A stretch of 64,000 bases of DNA from Agapanthus africanus (GCA_030015575.1 JASDDO010000001.1:322619595-322683594); one strand, 5' to 3'. Positions 46,091-59,662 are shown, counted from the stretch's first letter. Numbers and translations: made by a program. Notes: generated from the letters alone by a model not told the origin.

Positions 46091-46225
46091 AGAAAAGCCT
46101 CGAAAACATTCCATTTAAAAACCATTTGATTCCGCAACGAGATCAAGTTCAAAGCGTTAAAGGTTTTCACAAAAACCATTCGCAACCCTCCGTCATTTTA
46201 GGAAGTAGAGTACTTAGTATTCGTG

Positions 46226-46430
46226 CTGTGTTTGTTGACCATAGTCAAGGCACAGTGTACGGTAGCTAAGTGATGTCTTCCTACACCGCATATGATGCGA
46301 TTAGTTAGGACAGTCGCGTGACTTTGTTGACCTTAGTTAAGGGTCATGTGGGTGGGTCTAATTAATCACGAAATGACGGGTAGAACTTGACTAGTACTTA
46401 TGATTTGTTGACCATAGTTAAGGTCATAGG
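46226..46430 (+). repeat. Three leader hairpins with shared loop (element I)
   Basis: Arms CTGTG/CACAG (46226-46230, 46251-46255), CGCGTGAC/GTCATGTG (46315-46322, 46343-46350) and CTTATGA/TCATAGG (46397-46403, 46424-46430). Inner stem TTGAC/GT(C/T)AA, loop CATA at sites 1 and 3 and CTTA at site 2. Confidence 0.82.
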
Positions 46431-46874
46431 TGCTAGGGGTAAAAACCTTTATCGGGAGTTTCAAGTGTTGAAATTTGCAATGAGATTGCATACCTTCTAT
46501 GTGATAGTTGGATCCCGATACCCACTGCGAGTAATTGTTACTCCTGGGAGAGTTTTGCACTTTGCAATTAGCCGATCAAGTAGGTGTCTAGAAAGGTGTC
46601 AACGGGGTTACGCCTCTCGGAAAACGAGGTTTACTGTAATTAGGTCCGTGCGAAAGCACGGGAAACCTCCCTCAAAGTACCGACACTGGCCTGGCTGAAA
46701 GATTGGCGAACTTGTAGAGTGTAATTAATCCCGGCTAGTTTTTCCTTTTAAGGTTTGAAGGAAGATTTGATAAAAACAGTGGGAGCCATCCTGATTAGAT
46801 AAAATACATAACCAATCTAATCTTGCAAGAGCGCACGCAGAGTGTTTTCTTCTCTCTCTCTCCTGGTAGCGACC

Positions 46875-49640
46875 ATATCACGCCTTAATCAAGATAATAA
46901 AATGGATGTATTGACCGAACCCGCTTGTTATACTGAGCTGGGGAACGTTGGTCCCGCTCCAACTTATAATTGTTATAAGACAGAGCAGGAAATTGGGGAA
47001 TACCAGAATTCCTATGCCGCCCAAACGAAGAAAGTGCATATGATGCATCTCCTTCGGGTGTGTTCATTACAAAGAACTGTTTCTCAGTATCCTCTGCATC
47101 CTGGGTATCTGATACCGGATCAGGATCCCAGATATGTAATCTGTTACATAGGGCTACAAAAAGGTAGAAAAACTGAGAACGGGTGATAAGTTTCATGAGG
47201 CAGAAAACGGGGCAAGTGTTGCAGCCAAGTCTGTTGGTCACTGTCACCCTGTATTATCAATACATTGATTCTGAACGAATGTTATTAGATACCGAACCTG
47301 ATATACAAAATCATATCAGTCTCTTTATTAGTAAAGAAATGATAAAATTTTGTATTGTTGGATAATGTTTTGAACATTTCCTATATCAAAAGTTATCGGT
47401 TTAGGCGCGTTATCTAAAAGCATTAACGTTCTAAATCAAACTACAGTTCTCAGTATTCAGAACACACACAAGAGGAAGAGTTCAGAAATGAACGAATCCT
47501 TCTTGAGGCATTGTAGACTAGGTCACATCAATGCGACCCGACTAGCTGAAGTTACATTTTAGATGCATATTTAAATCAGTTTGAATTTACATCTTATGAA
47601 ACTTGCCAGTCATGTCACAAAGATTAGATGACCTTAGCCCTGTTTATTGGAAACAGAGAAAGAGTTAATGAACTCTTGGGACTGATACATGATGATGTAT
47701 ATAAGGTCTCCTGTCTACACATGCCAGGATTGGTTCTTTATACTTCATTACGTTCTCTGATAATCTCTCAAGATTCTGACATATGTTCCTGTTGAAACAC
47801 AAGTCCGAACCTTTTGAGATATTCACAGAATATAAGTTAGAAGTAGAGAACCAATATACGGGTATAAGTATTATGTCCTATGATGAGATCAGGGAGGAGC
47901 ATACTTGTGCATGGCATTCCTGGACCATTCTAAAGGAGAATGAGATTCTCTCTCCGTATTACTCCTCTGAATACACCACAGCACAACGGTGTATCAGGGC
48001 GGAGCAATCACACAATATTAGATATCGTGTGAGTTACCTATTTCCTTTTGGATGTTATGCGCTTGAGAAGCTGCATACCTATTGAATTAGGTTCGAATCA
48101 AATCACTGCCTACCACTTCATAAGTGATATGGAAAGGGAAGAGCCTATATCTTCAGTTAGTTAAGATTTGGGATTGTCCGGCCTATGTCTAAAAGCAAAA
48201 TCCGGACAAGCTCAAGGCAAGGTCTGTAATGTAGAACTGGAAAGGTTCCAGCTATACAAACTACAGCAGATAATTTGGTAGAACCAAAGGATTCAGTAGA
48301 TTCCAACGAACCTCAGCCTCTCCGCCGATCTAGTAGGGTTCCTCACCCACCTGAGAGATACTTCGGTTTCTCGATGACAGTGGGAGCGAGGATTGCATCA
48401 TAAGATGATGACCCAACTAGTTTCGAGCTGGCCATCGGGGGTAGAACTCTTTAAGAATGGCTGGATACTTAGTGATCTGAGATGGAATCCTTATACACCA
48501 ACAAAGTATGGACTTTGGTTGCTATATCTGAAGGGTTAAATCCCCATCAGGAGCAAGTATATCTTGAGAAGATTACTTGGTGTAGATGGAAAAGTTGAGA
48601 CTTTCAAAGCTAGACTTGTTAATGGTTTTCGTCATCGACCAGGCACGGAAAATGATGAAACCTTTTTCCAGGGAATATGCTTAAGTCCATCCAAATCCTA
48701 CTTGCCACGGCTACATACCATAACTACGATATCTGGTGGTTAGGTGCCATGACTACTTTTCTCAATAATGTTTTAGAAGAGTGCGTCAATAAGTACACAG
48801 CCAGAGGGCCTCGTAGACAGTGGGAGCAGCGGAAACGTGTGCAAGATGCTTTATAGGATAAAGCAGGCATCGCGGAGTTGGAATATCTGTTTTGATGAAT
48901 GAGTCAAAGAAGTTGACATCATCAAAATGGTAGATGAACCTTGTATAAACAAAAGGGTAGTAGGGAGTATGGTGACGATCCTCGTAGAGTACGTGGATGA
49001 CATACTCCTGTTAGGGAAGGAGTTTCCTATGCTACGCTCGATCAATCTCCGCTTATCACAATGATTTTCCATATAGGATCAAAGTGATACCTACTAAATC
49101 CTAAGCTTTGGATCTATGAGATAAATCTAATTGGATGTTAGGATACTCACTAGTTGTAGTGAGATGGTATCAATCGATCCTGGGGAGAATCACTGGAAGA
49201 GTTCCAGGGTGATAAAGACGACTGAATGTCAGTCACAGGCATTGTCTTTACCCTCAGTAAAGGGACGGTATGTTGGAAGATTTCCAAGCTAGATACCGTG
49301 GCAAACTAGACGATAAAGGCTGGTAACATCGCTATTGGAGATACTACCAAAGAGAAAGTTTGGGTGTATATTGGTTCATAAGATGAACTAGGTTCCTGCC
49401 ATTGTATGACAATGGAAGTGTGGCTTCGGCCCTGGAACCCTGGTCCCATCAGTGACCCGACAAATTCTGAGGCAGCGTCACCTGATCATGGAGATAGTTG
49501 ATCTCCAGGTTGATCGAGGTTAGGAGAGTAGATTCAGAGGACAACACGGCGGATCCACTCACGAAGGCCTTTTCCCAAAGAGAGACTTTTAGGGGATGGT
49601 TGAGTATGTGATACAGCAACCACTGCTACAGATGGCCCTA
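46875..49640 (+). pseudogene. Gag-less copia coding remnants of element I
   Basis: A short opening segment (RLNQDNKMDVLTEPACYTELGNVG) leads straight to the protease region near 47100. Integrase words lie at about 47480-48000 (MFLLKHKSEPFEIFTEYKLEVENQ), RT at about 48540-49060 (YVDDILLLGKEF near 48990), and RNase H remnants to about 49620. No capsid domain or zinc knuckle. More than ten breaks. Confidence 0.82.
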
Positions 49641-49655
49641 GTGCAAGTGGGAGAT
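49641..49655 (+). other. Polypurine tract of element I
   Basis: GTGCAAGTGGGAGAT directly before the 3' LTR. Confidence 0.8.
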
Positions 49656-51880
49656 TGTTAGTTATATGTATGCCCTAGGAGCCATTACTGTACATTGGAT
49701 GTATATTGTAGTGGATGCTGGGACATATATAGGTAGGACTTTCTTGCTCGACATGATAGTACGCTATCTGGTTGCTCTTTATCTTAACATGTATACTTTA
49801 TGTCTCTCTGATTACATGTTGATAAAGCCCTTAGGATGTGTACTCGACTTCCAGGACTGTGATGCAGATCATACTAGTGGGGCCTGGATAGTCTATGAGT
49901 ACATCCTTGAAATGTTCCTAGTCGAGGGAATATCGAGACGGGGCATCGATATTCCAGAGTAGACTAGCGCATATCTTCTCGACCCATGCGATGGGCGATG
50001 GATGATCCCATATCCATTGGTGTTTGACATCGAAGGTGGTATGCGGGTGCTCAGTGGAGACTGGGTACACTGAACGGACTCGCCGAGAACTCCCAGATGG
50101 TATTATACCTCACGTCAGATGGCAGTTCTCTGGTGACACTGGTACAGCTTAGTCTGTTGACCCGAGATCGTCATAGAGTCTTGTGTGTCTCCCACTGTGC
50201 TTTGATTTCCACCCTACCACGGCTCTACTGAGTTGTGCAAACAGGTGGTTTTTGGGTACAGTCCCGATTCACATGGAGGCAATGAGCGATAGGAGGGGAT
50301 TCGTCTCTCCCGGTATTGGGGGTTGATGTTGTGCTATGCTCGACTGGCCATAACAGGAAATCCCTGGTCAGGGTTGCTGTGATATACTGGTAAGAGTTAT
50401 CAGTAGTTTCACGAAAGTTATGGACCCTACGTCGGCATGACTTATCAAGCTACTGGGGTCTGACGTTTACCACCCCTAGGCGAGATATGCGACATATCAG
50501 ACGAACAGACCGGACTGTACGGTAAGTGTTACTGGTCGGATTCACAGGAGTGTGAGTGGGCTTGCTCGTCGATCTTCTGATCGCTCAATACCCGGGTGGC
50601 CGTTACGTTTAGCAGACCGCTTGCGGCTTGTGGATGTTTGATATGATCATCATCCGCTGCCGGCGTATTGACGAGTCTTTAGAGTCCTACACAGAGGTTT
50701 CCTGGCTCAAGTAAAACGAAATAGAAGCGCATATGAGATATGTGCGGGACCGAGAATAATGCGTGTACGTGATACCGTATTTCATTCTCGCGATGAATGT
50801 ATCGAATGGTTATATGCGATATAACCTAGTTATCGAATCAAGGATTGACTCGATAAGCCGATACATTGGATACTAGCCGGTTATATGCGACATGACCGGA
50901 TCGTTAAATCAAGTGTTGATTTAATGATTTAATGTAGAATTATATATTTGATATATTACTTTGCATTAACTAGTATTGGTTCACTTTAAAAGGATTTTCT
51001 CACTTGAAATACACAAGTTGTATATGTGATATACTTTTGTGCACAAGATTGTATCATGTTTGATGATACATGCAAGCTAGGGTTAGTGTAAAGAATTAAA
51101 CCATGGTTGAACTAATGGTTAGGGTTTTGTTTCTTTTCTCTTTCTTTTTTATCTATTTATTTATTTATTTATTTTTGGAAAAGATGAGAAAAGAATGGTT
51201 GCTATTTTTGTTTTTAGTTGAACATTCATGAAACTTTGACTAAGTCACCATTCTTGTCTCATGCTTAACCCTAACCATATGAACTAACCATAGTACATTC
51301 TCTACACTTAACCAAGGGTTAGTAAATGATAAGTATTGATTTATTTATCTATTTTACATAACTTATCATATCTTCTTCTTCTTCTTGATCTTCTTCTTTC
51401 ATGAGAAGAAAGCTTGCTACATCAATGGTGATTGATGAAAAAGTGTGAGAAATCCAAAACTAAAGTCTACCCACTTCCTATTTCTTCATCCTCTACCTCT
51501 TGCCAAGTAGTATAGGGTGTTTCCTTCACAAGTTTTCTTGACTTGGTGAAGTTGGAGCTTGATCTAGCGATGCCTCGACGTAGATCATCTTCGGCATCGT
51601 CGTCGATGACCTAGCCCGTTTCTTCTCCGATGAAGCCGACGCTAGAGCCCAAGATACGATTTGGACAGCGAGGGGACTTCATCACGGAGCCTAGGAGGTG
51701 GTGGACCGGATCTACAAAGGTTGTAGCCCCTTCCCTTTAGCTATATTTCCGTTTACTTGCTTGCATCGCCTTGTTTTCTAGTTAACGATCCGTATTAGGG
51801 TTTGTAGGCACAAGGAAATTTTTGAATTGAGCATGTTTGATCACTTGTGAGACTCCATTAGAGTGCCTAGGAACCCTACA
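49656..51880 (+). repeat. 3' LTR of element I
   Basis: 2225 bp, about 99% identical to 41522-43745 by eye; followed by AAATC at 51881-51885. Hairpin array at about 50730-51045. Confidence 0.95.
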
Positions 51881-51885
51881 AAATC

Positions 51886-52958
51886 CCCATCAGGAGCAAG
51901 TATATCTTGAGAAGATTACTTGGTGTACATGAAAAAGTTGAGACTTTCAAAGCTATGCTTAAAGTCCATCCAGATCCTACTTACCACGGCTACATACCAT
52001 AACTACGATATCTGGCGGTTGGGTGTCATGACTGCTTTTCTAAATGATGATTTGGAAGAGTGCGTCTATAAGCACACAACCAGAGGGCTTCGTAAACAGT
52101 GGGAGCAGCGAAAACGTGAGAAAGATGTTTTATGTGATAAATCAGGCATCGCGGAGTTGGAACATCTGTTTTGATGTGGTAGTCAAAGAGTTTGACTTCA
52201 TTAAAATGGTAGATGAACCTTGTATATACAAAAAGGTAGTAGGGAGTATGGTGGTGATCCTCGTAGAGTACGTGGATGACATACTCTTGATAGGGAAGGA
52301 GTTTCCTATGCTACGCTCGGTCAATCTCTACTTATCACAATGATTCTCCAAATGGGATCAAGGTGATACCTCCTAAATCCTGGGTTATGGATCTATATGA
52401 TAGATCTAATTGGATGTTAGGAATCTCACTAGTTGTAGTGAGATGGTATCAAACGATCCTGGGGAGAATCACTGGAAAGGTTCCAGGGTGATAAGGACCA
52501 CTGAATGTCAGTCGCAGGCATTTTCTTTACCCTCAGTGGAGGGACGGTATGTTGGAAGAGTTCCAAACTAGATACCGTGACTTACTAGACGATTAAAGGC
52601 AAGATACATCGTTATCAAGGATGCTACCTAAGAGGAAGTTTGGATATATATATATATATATATAAGTTCATGAGATGAACTTCGTTCCTACCATTGTCTG
52701 ACAATGGAGTTGTGGCTTATGCCAAGGAACCCCCGTCCCATCAGAAATCCAGATATAATTCTTAGGCAGTATCACCTGATCAAGGAGATGGTTGATCTCC
52801 AGGGAGATCGAGGTTAGGAGAGTAGACACAGAGGACAACAGCGCATATCCACTCACAAAGGCCTTTTTCCCAGTAGAGACTTTTATGGGATGGTTGAGTA
52901 TGAGATACTTCAACCACGGCTAATTGTTGGGTATGCGATATCACAACAGATAGCCCTA
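51886..52958 (+). pseudogene. RT and RNase H remnants of element H (continued after I)
   Basis: Sense words HNYDIWRLGVMTAFLNDDLEECVY, NQASRSWNICFDVVVKEFDFIKMVDEPCIYKKV and YVDDILLIGKEF identify RT. RNase H traces reach about 52900. An AT microsatellite interrupts at 52644-52665. Many breaks. Confidence 0.85.
52644..52665. repeat. AT dinucleotide microsatellite
   Basis: About eleven AT units inside the RNase H remnant of H; the matching place in element I has no such run. Confidence 0.9.
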
Positions 52959-52973
52959 GTGCAAGTGGGAGGT
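52959..52973 (+). other. Polypurine tract of element H
   Basis: GTGCAAGTGGGAGGT directly before the 3' LTR. Confidence 0.8.
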
Positions 52974-55155
52974 TGTTAGTTATATGTATGCCCTATAGGC
53001 CATTACTGTACATACGATGTATATTGTAATGGATGCTTGGACATATATAGGGAGGACTTTCTTGCTCGACATGATAGTACGCTATCTGGTTACTCTTTAT
53101 CTTAACATGTTCTCTGATTGTCTCTATGTTACATGTTGATAAAGCCCTTAGGATGAGTACTTGACTACCAGGACTATGATGCGGATCATACTAGTGAGGA
53201 CAGTGTAGTCATCAAGTACATCCTTCAAATGTTCCTAGTCGTGGGAGTACCGAGACAGGGCATCGATACTCCAGAGTAAACTAGCGTATGCGCTTCTTGA
53301 CCCATATGATGGGCGATGGATGATCTCATATCCATTGGTGTTTGATATCAGAGACGGTATACGGGTGCTCAGTGGAGACTGGGTACACTGGAAGGACTCG
53401 CCGAGAACTCCCAGATGGTATTATACCTCACGTCAGATGGCAGTTCTCCGGTGACACTGGTACAGAGTAGTCTGTAGACCCGAGATCGTCATAGAGTCTT
53501 GTTTGATTCTCACTGTGCTTTGATTTCCATCATACCATGTCCAAGAGGGCGTGCAAAAAGGTGGCTTTTGGGTACAGTCCTGAATCACATGGAGGCAATG
53601 AGCGATAGGAGGGGATTCGTCTCTCCCGGTATAGGGAGTTGATGTTGCGCTGTGTTCGATTAGCTATAACTGGAAATCCCTGGCCAGGGTTGCTGAGATT
53701 TACTGGTAAGTGTTATCAGTAGTTTCTCGAACTCTTATAGACCTCATATCGACACGACTTATCAAGCTACTAAGGTCTGACGTTTACCACCCCTAGGCGA
53801 GATATGCGACATATCAGAAGAAGAGACCGGACTGTACGGGAGTGTTACTGACTGGATTCACAGGAGAATGTACAGGCTTGCTTGTTGATCTTCTGAGCGC
53901 TCAATACCTGGGTGGCTGTTAAGTTTAGCTGACCGCTTGCAGCTTGTAGGTGTTTGATATGATCATCACCTACTGCCGGCGTATTGACGATTCTTTAGAG
54001 TCCTACACAGAGGTTTCTTGGCTCAGGAAAAATGGAGTAGGAGCACATATGTGATATGTGCGGGACCGAGAACAATACGTGTATGTGATACCGTATTATA
54101 TTCTCGCGACATGAGATATCGGCCGGGTATATGTGATATAGCCGGGTCATCGGATCAAGTGTTGATTCGATGAACTGATACAGATTATATTAGTCGGTTA
54201 TTTGTGAAATAGCTGGATTATCGGATCAAGTGTTGATTCGATAATTTAATGTATAATTATATATCTGATATATTAAATTACATTAACTGATATAAGCTCA
54301 CTAAAAGATTCTTTTTCTCACTCGGGTAATACATTGATATATATGCGATATATGTTAATTGTATTATTTTATTTTGTTACAATAAATATTGTATATGTGA
54401 TATATAATATTGTAACATGATATGATTACTAATGCAACATGTTTAGTGGAGATTAAACAAGGTTAGGGTTTGATTTGGGTTAGTTGTTTCTTGAACCTTC
54501 TAGAAGGTTTCCTTTTTGTTTTTGCAAAGATATTTTGCAAGATATTTACTTAACCCAACCCACACCCTTTACTATGGTTAGATCTCTACAATGGTTAAGT
54601 CTTTTCTTGACTTAACCATGGTTGCATTTGTAATGATATTATCACAAAAGGATTGACTTGTTCTTCTTCTTCCTTCTTCTTTCTTTCAATGTGAAAGCTT
54701 TCTAGTTTTTTGCTAAGTGATGAAAATGAGTGAGAATAAGAAAATAAATGAGACCTAAAATCCTACTTCATCATCCTAATCTATCTTTGCCATTTGGATT
54801 AGGGTGTTCACTTCATTTAGTGAGTGAGAGCTTGTGTTAAAGAAACTTCAAGGTAGATCATCTTAGTTATCGAAGATCGGAAGTAAGCTTGCATCTTTCT
54901 CTTCGTGGAGCCTCTCTAGAGTCCGGAAACTCGATGATCGCAGCGAAGGGACCACAATACGGAGCTTATGAAGTGAAGGACCGGACTACAAAGGTTGTAA
55001 TCCCAAACTCTTAGATGTTAAAGTGTTTAACATTCTTTGTTTCGCCAAATCTCTAGTTTAAAGATCTTGGTTAGGGTTGTTCGGCACGTCTAAATCTTAA
55101 ATTGGGCATGGTTGATGCCTTATAGACCCTTGTGAGAGTGCCTAGTAACCCTGCA
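52974..55155 (+). repeat. 3' LTR of element H
   Basis: 2182 bp, TGTTAGTTATATG... to ...AACCCTGCA. Hairpin array at about 54043-54420. Followed at once by the RNase H remnant of K on the other strand, so H lies inside or against K. Confidence 0.92.
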
Positions 55156-57189
55156 AGTAAGTCACGGTATCTAGCTTGGAACTCTTCCAACATACCGTCC
55201 CTCCACTGAGGGTAAAGACAATGCTTGTGACTGACATTCAGTCGTCCTTATCACCCTGGAACCTTTCCAGTGATTCTCCCCCGGATCGATTGATACCATC
55301 TCACTACACCTAGTGAGAATCCTAACATCCATTTAGATCTATCACATAGATCCAAAAACCCAGGATTTAGGAGGTATCACTTTGATCCTATATGAAGAAT
55401 CCCCATGATAAGAGGAGCTTGACCGAGTGTAGCATAGGAAACCATTTCCTATCAGGAGTATGTCATCTACGTACAATACATAGAAGACAACCTTACTCTC
55501 TACAACTTTCTTGTATATACAAGGTTCATCTACCATTTTGATGAAGTCAAACTCTTTGACCATCACATCAAAACAGACGTTCTAACTTCCTGAACCCGGT
55601 TGGGCCATCATCTCATGACGCAATCCTTGCTCGCACTGTCACCAAGAAGACTGTAGTATCTCTTAAGTTGATGAGGAAACCTACCAGATTCGCGGAGAGG
55701 CTGAGCTTCGTTGGAGACTATTGAATCCTTTGGTTTCATTAAATTATCAGCTGTTAGTTTGTCTAGCTGGAACTCCTTCCAGTTCTACCTGACCACTTAA
55801 TTTCTTCACAAGAAATTCCTGTTCTAAAAAGGTGGCATGCTGAGAAACAAAACACCTTTTTTCTCCTCAGTTAGGTAGAAGATATTCCCTTACTAATGTT
55901 TGGGATATCTCGACAAACTTACACAACAAACCTTGCCTCGAGCTTGTCCAGATTTTGCTTTTCAACATAGGCCGGACAACCCTGTAACTTAACTTGTTTA
56001 AGGCATGGTCTCTTCCCATTTTTATATCTCATATGGAGTGGTAGGCTCTGATTTGGATGGAACCCTATTCAATAGGTATGCAACTTCTCAAGTGCATAAC
56101 ACCAAAAAGGAAACAGGTAACCCAGCAGTACTCATCATAGAGCATGCCATATCTCATAGGGTGCGATACCTCCGTCCCGATACACCGTTGTACTGTGGTG
56201 TATTTGAAGGAGTAAGCTGAGAGAGAATCACATTCTCTTTTTAGAAAATCCAGGAACTCCATACACAAGTATTCGCCTCCTCGATCACATCGTAGGATTT
56301 TAATACTTTTACTCGTTTGGTTCTCAAAAGAACCAACCTTGGCATTTGTAGACATGGGACCATATACATCATCATGTATCTGTCCCAAGAGTTCAATAAC
56401 TCTTTCTCTGTTTCCAGTAAACGGAGTATTGGTCATTTTGGATTTGAGACAAGATTAGCAAGTAGCATAAGATGAAAATTCGAACAAATTCTTATATTCA
56501 TCCTTATGTAACTTAGCTGGTCGTGTCGCATTGATATGACCTAGTCTACAATGCCTCAAGAAGATTCGTTCATTTCTAAACTGATCCTCTTATGTGTGTT
56601 TTAAATACTTTGAACCGTGATTTGATTTAGAACGTATATGCTATTATATAACGTGCCTGATTGAATCAACTCTTGATTCAGGAAAATGTTTCACAACATT
56701 ATCCTCTAATACAAAATTATATCCTTCTTTAACTTAATAAAGAACATGATGTAATGTTGTATATCAGGTTCGGCATGTAATAACATTTGTTCAGAATCAA
56801 TGTATTAATACAAGGTGATATCTGCCAACTGAATTGGCTGCAACAATTGCGCCATTCTTTAACACTTAAAGACATATCACTCATTCTCAGTTCTCTACCT
56901 TTCTGTAGCCCATGTAACATATTACATATGCGGGATCCTGATATGGTATCACATACCCAGAACGTAGAGAATACTGAGAAACAGCTCTCGGTAATGAACA
57001 CACCCGAAGTAGATGCATCATCATGCACTTTCTTCGATTGGGTGGCATGGGAATCTGGATATTCCCTAATCTTCTGCTCGAACTTATAACAGTTATAAGA
57101 TTGAGCGGAACCAACGTTCCCTAGCTCAATATAATAAGCAGGTTCGGTCAATGCATCCATATTATTATCTTGATTAAGGCGTGACATAG
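55156..57189 (-). pseudogene. Gag-less copia coding remnants of element K
   Basis: Read right to left: MSRLNQDNNMDALTEPAYYIELGNVGSAQSYN opening at 57186, protease region near 56930, integrase near 55860-56560 (HDDVYGPMSTNAKVGS, LRCDRGGEYLCMEFLDFLK), RT with LYVDDILLIGNGF near 55460, RNase H trace to 55156. As in C, H and I the capsid domain and knuckle are missing, so the loss predates these copies. Confidence 0.82.
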
Positions 57190-57630
57190 TCGCAACCAGG
57201 AGAGAGAGAGAGAAGAAAACACTCTGCGTGCGCTTTTGCAAGATTAGATTTGGTTATCATTTTATCTAATCAGGATGGCTCCCACTGTTTTAGTCAAATC
57301 TTCCAAACCCTAAACGGTAAGACTAGCCGGGATTAATTACACCCTACAAGTTCGCCAATCTTTCGGCCAGACGAGTGTCGGTACTTTGAGGGAGGTTCCC
57401 CGTGCTTTCACATGGACCTAATTAAAATAAACCTCGTATTCCCAGGGGCGTAACCTCGTTAACACCTTTCTAGACACCTACTTTGATCGGCTAATTGTAA
57501 TGTGTAAAACTCTCCTAGAAGCAACTCTTACTCGCAGTGGGTATCGGGATCCAACTATCTCATAGAAGGTATGCAATCTCATTGCAAATTTCAACACTTG
57601 AAATTCCCGATAATGTTTTTCCCCAATCGA

Positions 57631-57840
57631 TCTATGACCTTGACTGAGTCAACGAACCATAGACCGCAAGTCAAGTTCAACCCGTACATTTCCCGATCGA
57701 ATTAAACCCACCCGCATGACCCTTACTGAGTCAACAAGGCCGCACGACTACCCTAATCCAATCGCATCATATGCTTTGCAGATAAGCACTAATCAGCTAC
57801 CGCACACTACACCTTGACCGAGTCAACAAACGCAGCACGA
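57631..57840 (-). repeat. Three leader hairpins with shared loop (element K)
   Basis: Plus-strand cores CTTGACTGAGTCAAC, CTTACTGAGTCAAC and CTTGACCGAGTCAAC: sense inner stem TTGAC/GTCAA with loop TCA or TCG. Outer arms at the first site are TCTATG/CATAGA (57631-57636 and from 57658). At the third, sense CTGCG/TGTAG pairs through G-U. Confidence 0.78.
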
Positions 57841-57959
57841 ATACTAAATACTACTTATCTAAAATGACGGAGGGCTACGACAGGTTTTTAAGAAAACCTT
57901 TTTTGTAATGAACATGATCTCGTTGTAGAATCGAGTGATTTTGAAAAGGAGTGTTTTTG

Positions 57960-58235
57960 AGGCTTTTACTAGTTTTGCTAAAGAGGTCACTCCCGGTGAA
58001 GGGATCTTGGCTCTTTCTTTATCGAATAAGTTGCTGGATATTCTACAAGGAATACCGCTATGCAAAGCAAAAACTATAGAAGCAATCAAAAAGATAAACC
58101 GAGTGGGTTGTAGCATCTGCTAGTTTCGCTAAAGAGGTCACTCCCGGTGAAGGGATCTCGGCTCTTTCCTTATCGAATAAGGTGCTAGATATTCTACAAG
58201 GAATACCGCTATGGAAAGCAAGAACTAGAGCTACC
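57960..58235 (-). repeat. Two-unit tandem repeat in the K leader
   Basis: Two units with CACTCCCGGTGAAGGGATC on the plus strand, about 155 bp apart. Confidence 0.82.
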
Positions 58236-59615
58236 AGTTTTTTAAACAAATTTCTACAATATCTTTAGGTTTCTTTTTCGTTCATTAATCTCATTAATGA
58301 AGTCCCATTTTCTTTTTGCTTTTTAAGCATCACAAAAGAAACGAAAGAAGTAATATTTATATATCAACATATATATATATATAGTATAAGCATTCGTCTC
58401 AGACATATAAAATGATAACATCACAGAATATCAGCAGCAGAACAATCACATATGAAATATTGGATATACTAGGAATTCCTTGTTTTAAGTTAAGCCAGCA
58501 TAAAACACGGATTCCACGGTCGCGATGAATAGCCAAACCCACATCCCTAGACCCCTACGAGAGCGGCAAGCAACCCTACCATTTCTAGAGTTAGGAGACC
58601 TGGCCTCGACTCTTCGAGATGGTCTCCCACTGTACCCTAGAACCCGGTTACTTGTGCTCCCCTCCTTGGGCTTATCCTAATACGGAAAAGTAAATAATAT
58701 ACAATGGCGACATCATCCTCAACCCAGAAGTGCTCCAATTAAAGAATATTACATACAATGAATTTTACATGAAAGAAAATAAGAACCCTCATCTCACATT
58801 AAACCCCCCGGCTATTCAAAACACGATGATCCAATATAACATATCACAACAACACATAATATCACATGTCATCAATGTAAGTAAATATGCGTATCCCAGT
58901 TGTCGTCTACATATAGCACCGAAACCGGCGATACACCACATATTACACTTACGGTCCCAGAAAAGAAAGTGAAAAACTACAACAATGGAATCCACAATCA
59001 CTTTAGACATCTTAAATCCGAAATATCACATACTTCTCATTTCATGCCTAACAATATGAATTCCACATATTGTATCATATTCTAGATAAATAGACAATGT
59101 TAAACTTTCCGATCGAATAAACAAACACCCAAGATTTCCCAAATAGCTCAACACTTGAGCGGAGTTCAAAAAGTCCCAGAACATATCACAGCCGCTATGA
59201 ACCAGCCATAGAAGGGTCAAACCAACGCCTCACATGTGGCAACGCTAAACTACCACAAACCATATGGTTCAATAGCGGTTTTGACGGTCACATAATCGAG
59301 TTAAGGTTACGTTCTTCTAGAGCGTCCACAGATTCGCTTGCATGATTTTCTGAAAGTTTTAAACTCAGGAAAAATCCAACACTTGAAAGTTTTCCGACAG
59401 GGGAAAGAGTGAGTTATTGATATCCGTTCGAACTTTTTAACACGTTCTAAATTACCCGGAAAAACTTAAACGAAGTTAAACTTTTCGATCGAATCAACGA
59501 GTTCCTAATATTTCCCAGAAAGCTCAACACTTGAGTAGAATTAAAAAATCCCAGAAGCATGAAAAAGTACCCAAGAATAAACCCCTGAAGTATTAGCCCC
59601 TAACTCCCAAAGTTG

Positions 59616-59662
59616 GTCGGGGAACCGCCGCCAAACGCATGGTTTGGCCGCAGTTCCGCGGT
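59616..59662 (-). repeat. GC-rich CCGCGG hairpin, element K
   Basis: Diverged outer arms but an exact inner stem (GCCAAAC/GTTTGGC); 186 bp from the primer binding site. Confidence 0.78.

Larger units (their letters stand above)
43760..46874 (+). other. Element I leader
   Basis: 3.1 kb without genes, very long for copia. Order: CCGCGG hairpin (43941-43990), a GC-rich island (about 44640-44865), paired small hairpins (about 44945-44996), a CCGTTAG/CTAACGG hairpin near 45650-45673, the two-unit repeat (45840-46090), three loop-sharing hairpins (46226-46430), and the GAGAGA-rich run-up to the coding region. Confidence 0.87.
41522..51880 (+). mobile_element. Ty1/copia element I (family X), youngest copia copy
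   Basis: 10.4 kb with both LTRs complete (41522-43745; 49656-51880), primer binding site, 3.1 kb leader, short gag-less coding region and polypurine tract. About 23 differences between the LTRs over 2.22 kb by eye (about 1%), so insertion was recent, perhaps under a million years ago. Despite that youth the coding part is heavily broken and lacks gag. This implies the RNA was already non-coding when it moved, with proteins supplied by another copy. Confidence 0.95.
35922..55155 (+). mobile_element. Ty1/copia element H (family X), host of nested element I
   Basis: Partial 5' LTR (35922-37879), primer binding site (37881-37893), leader (37894-39702), decayed protease and integrase (39703-41521), interruption by I, then RT and RNase H remnants (51886-52958), polypurine tract and a full 3' LTR (52974-55155). 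The two LTRs differ by a few percent in the second half and more in the first few hundred bases, so the 5' copy may be chimeric. Many breaks. Confidence 0.9.
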
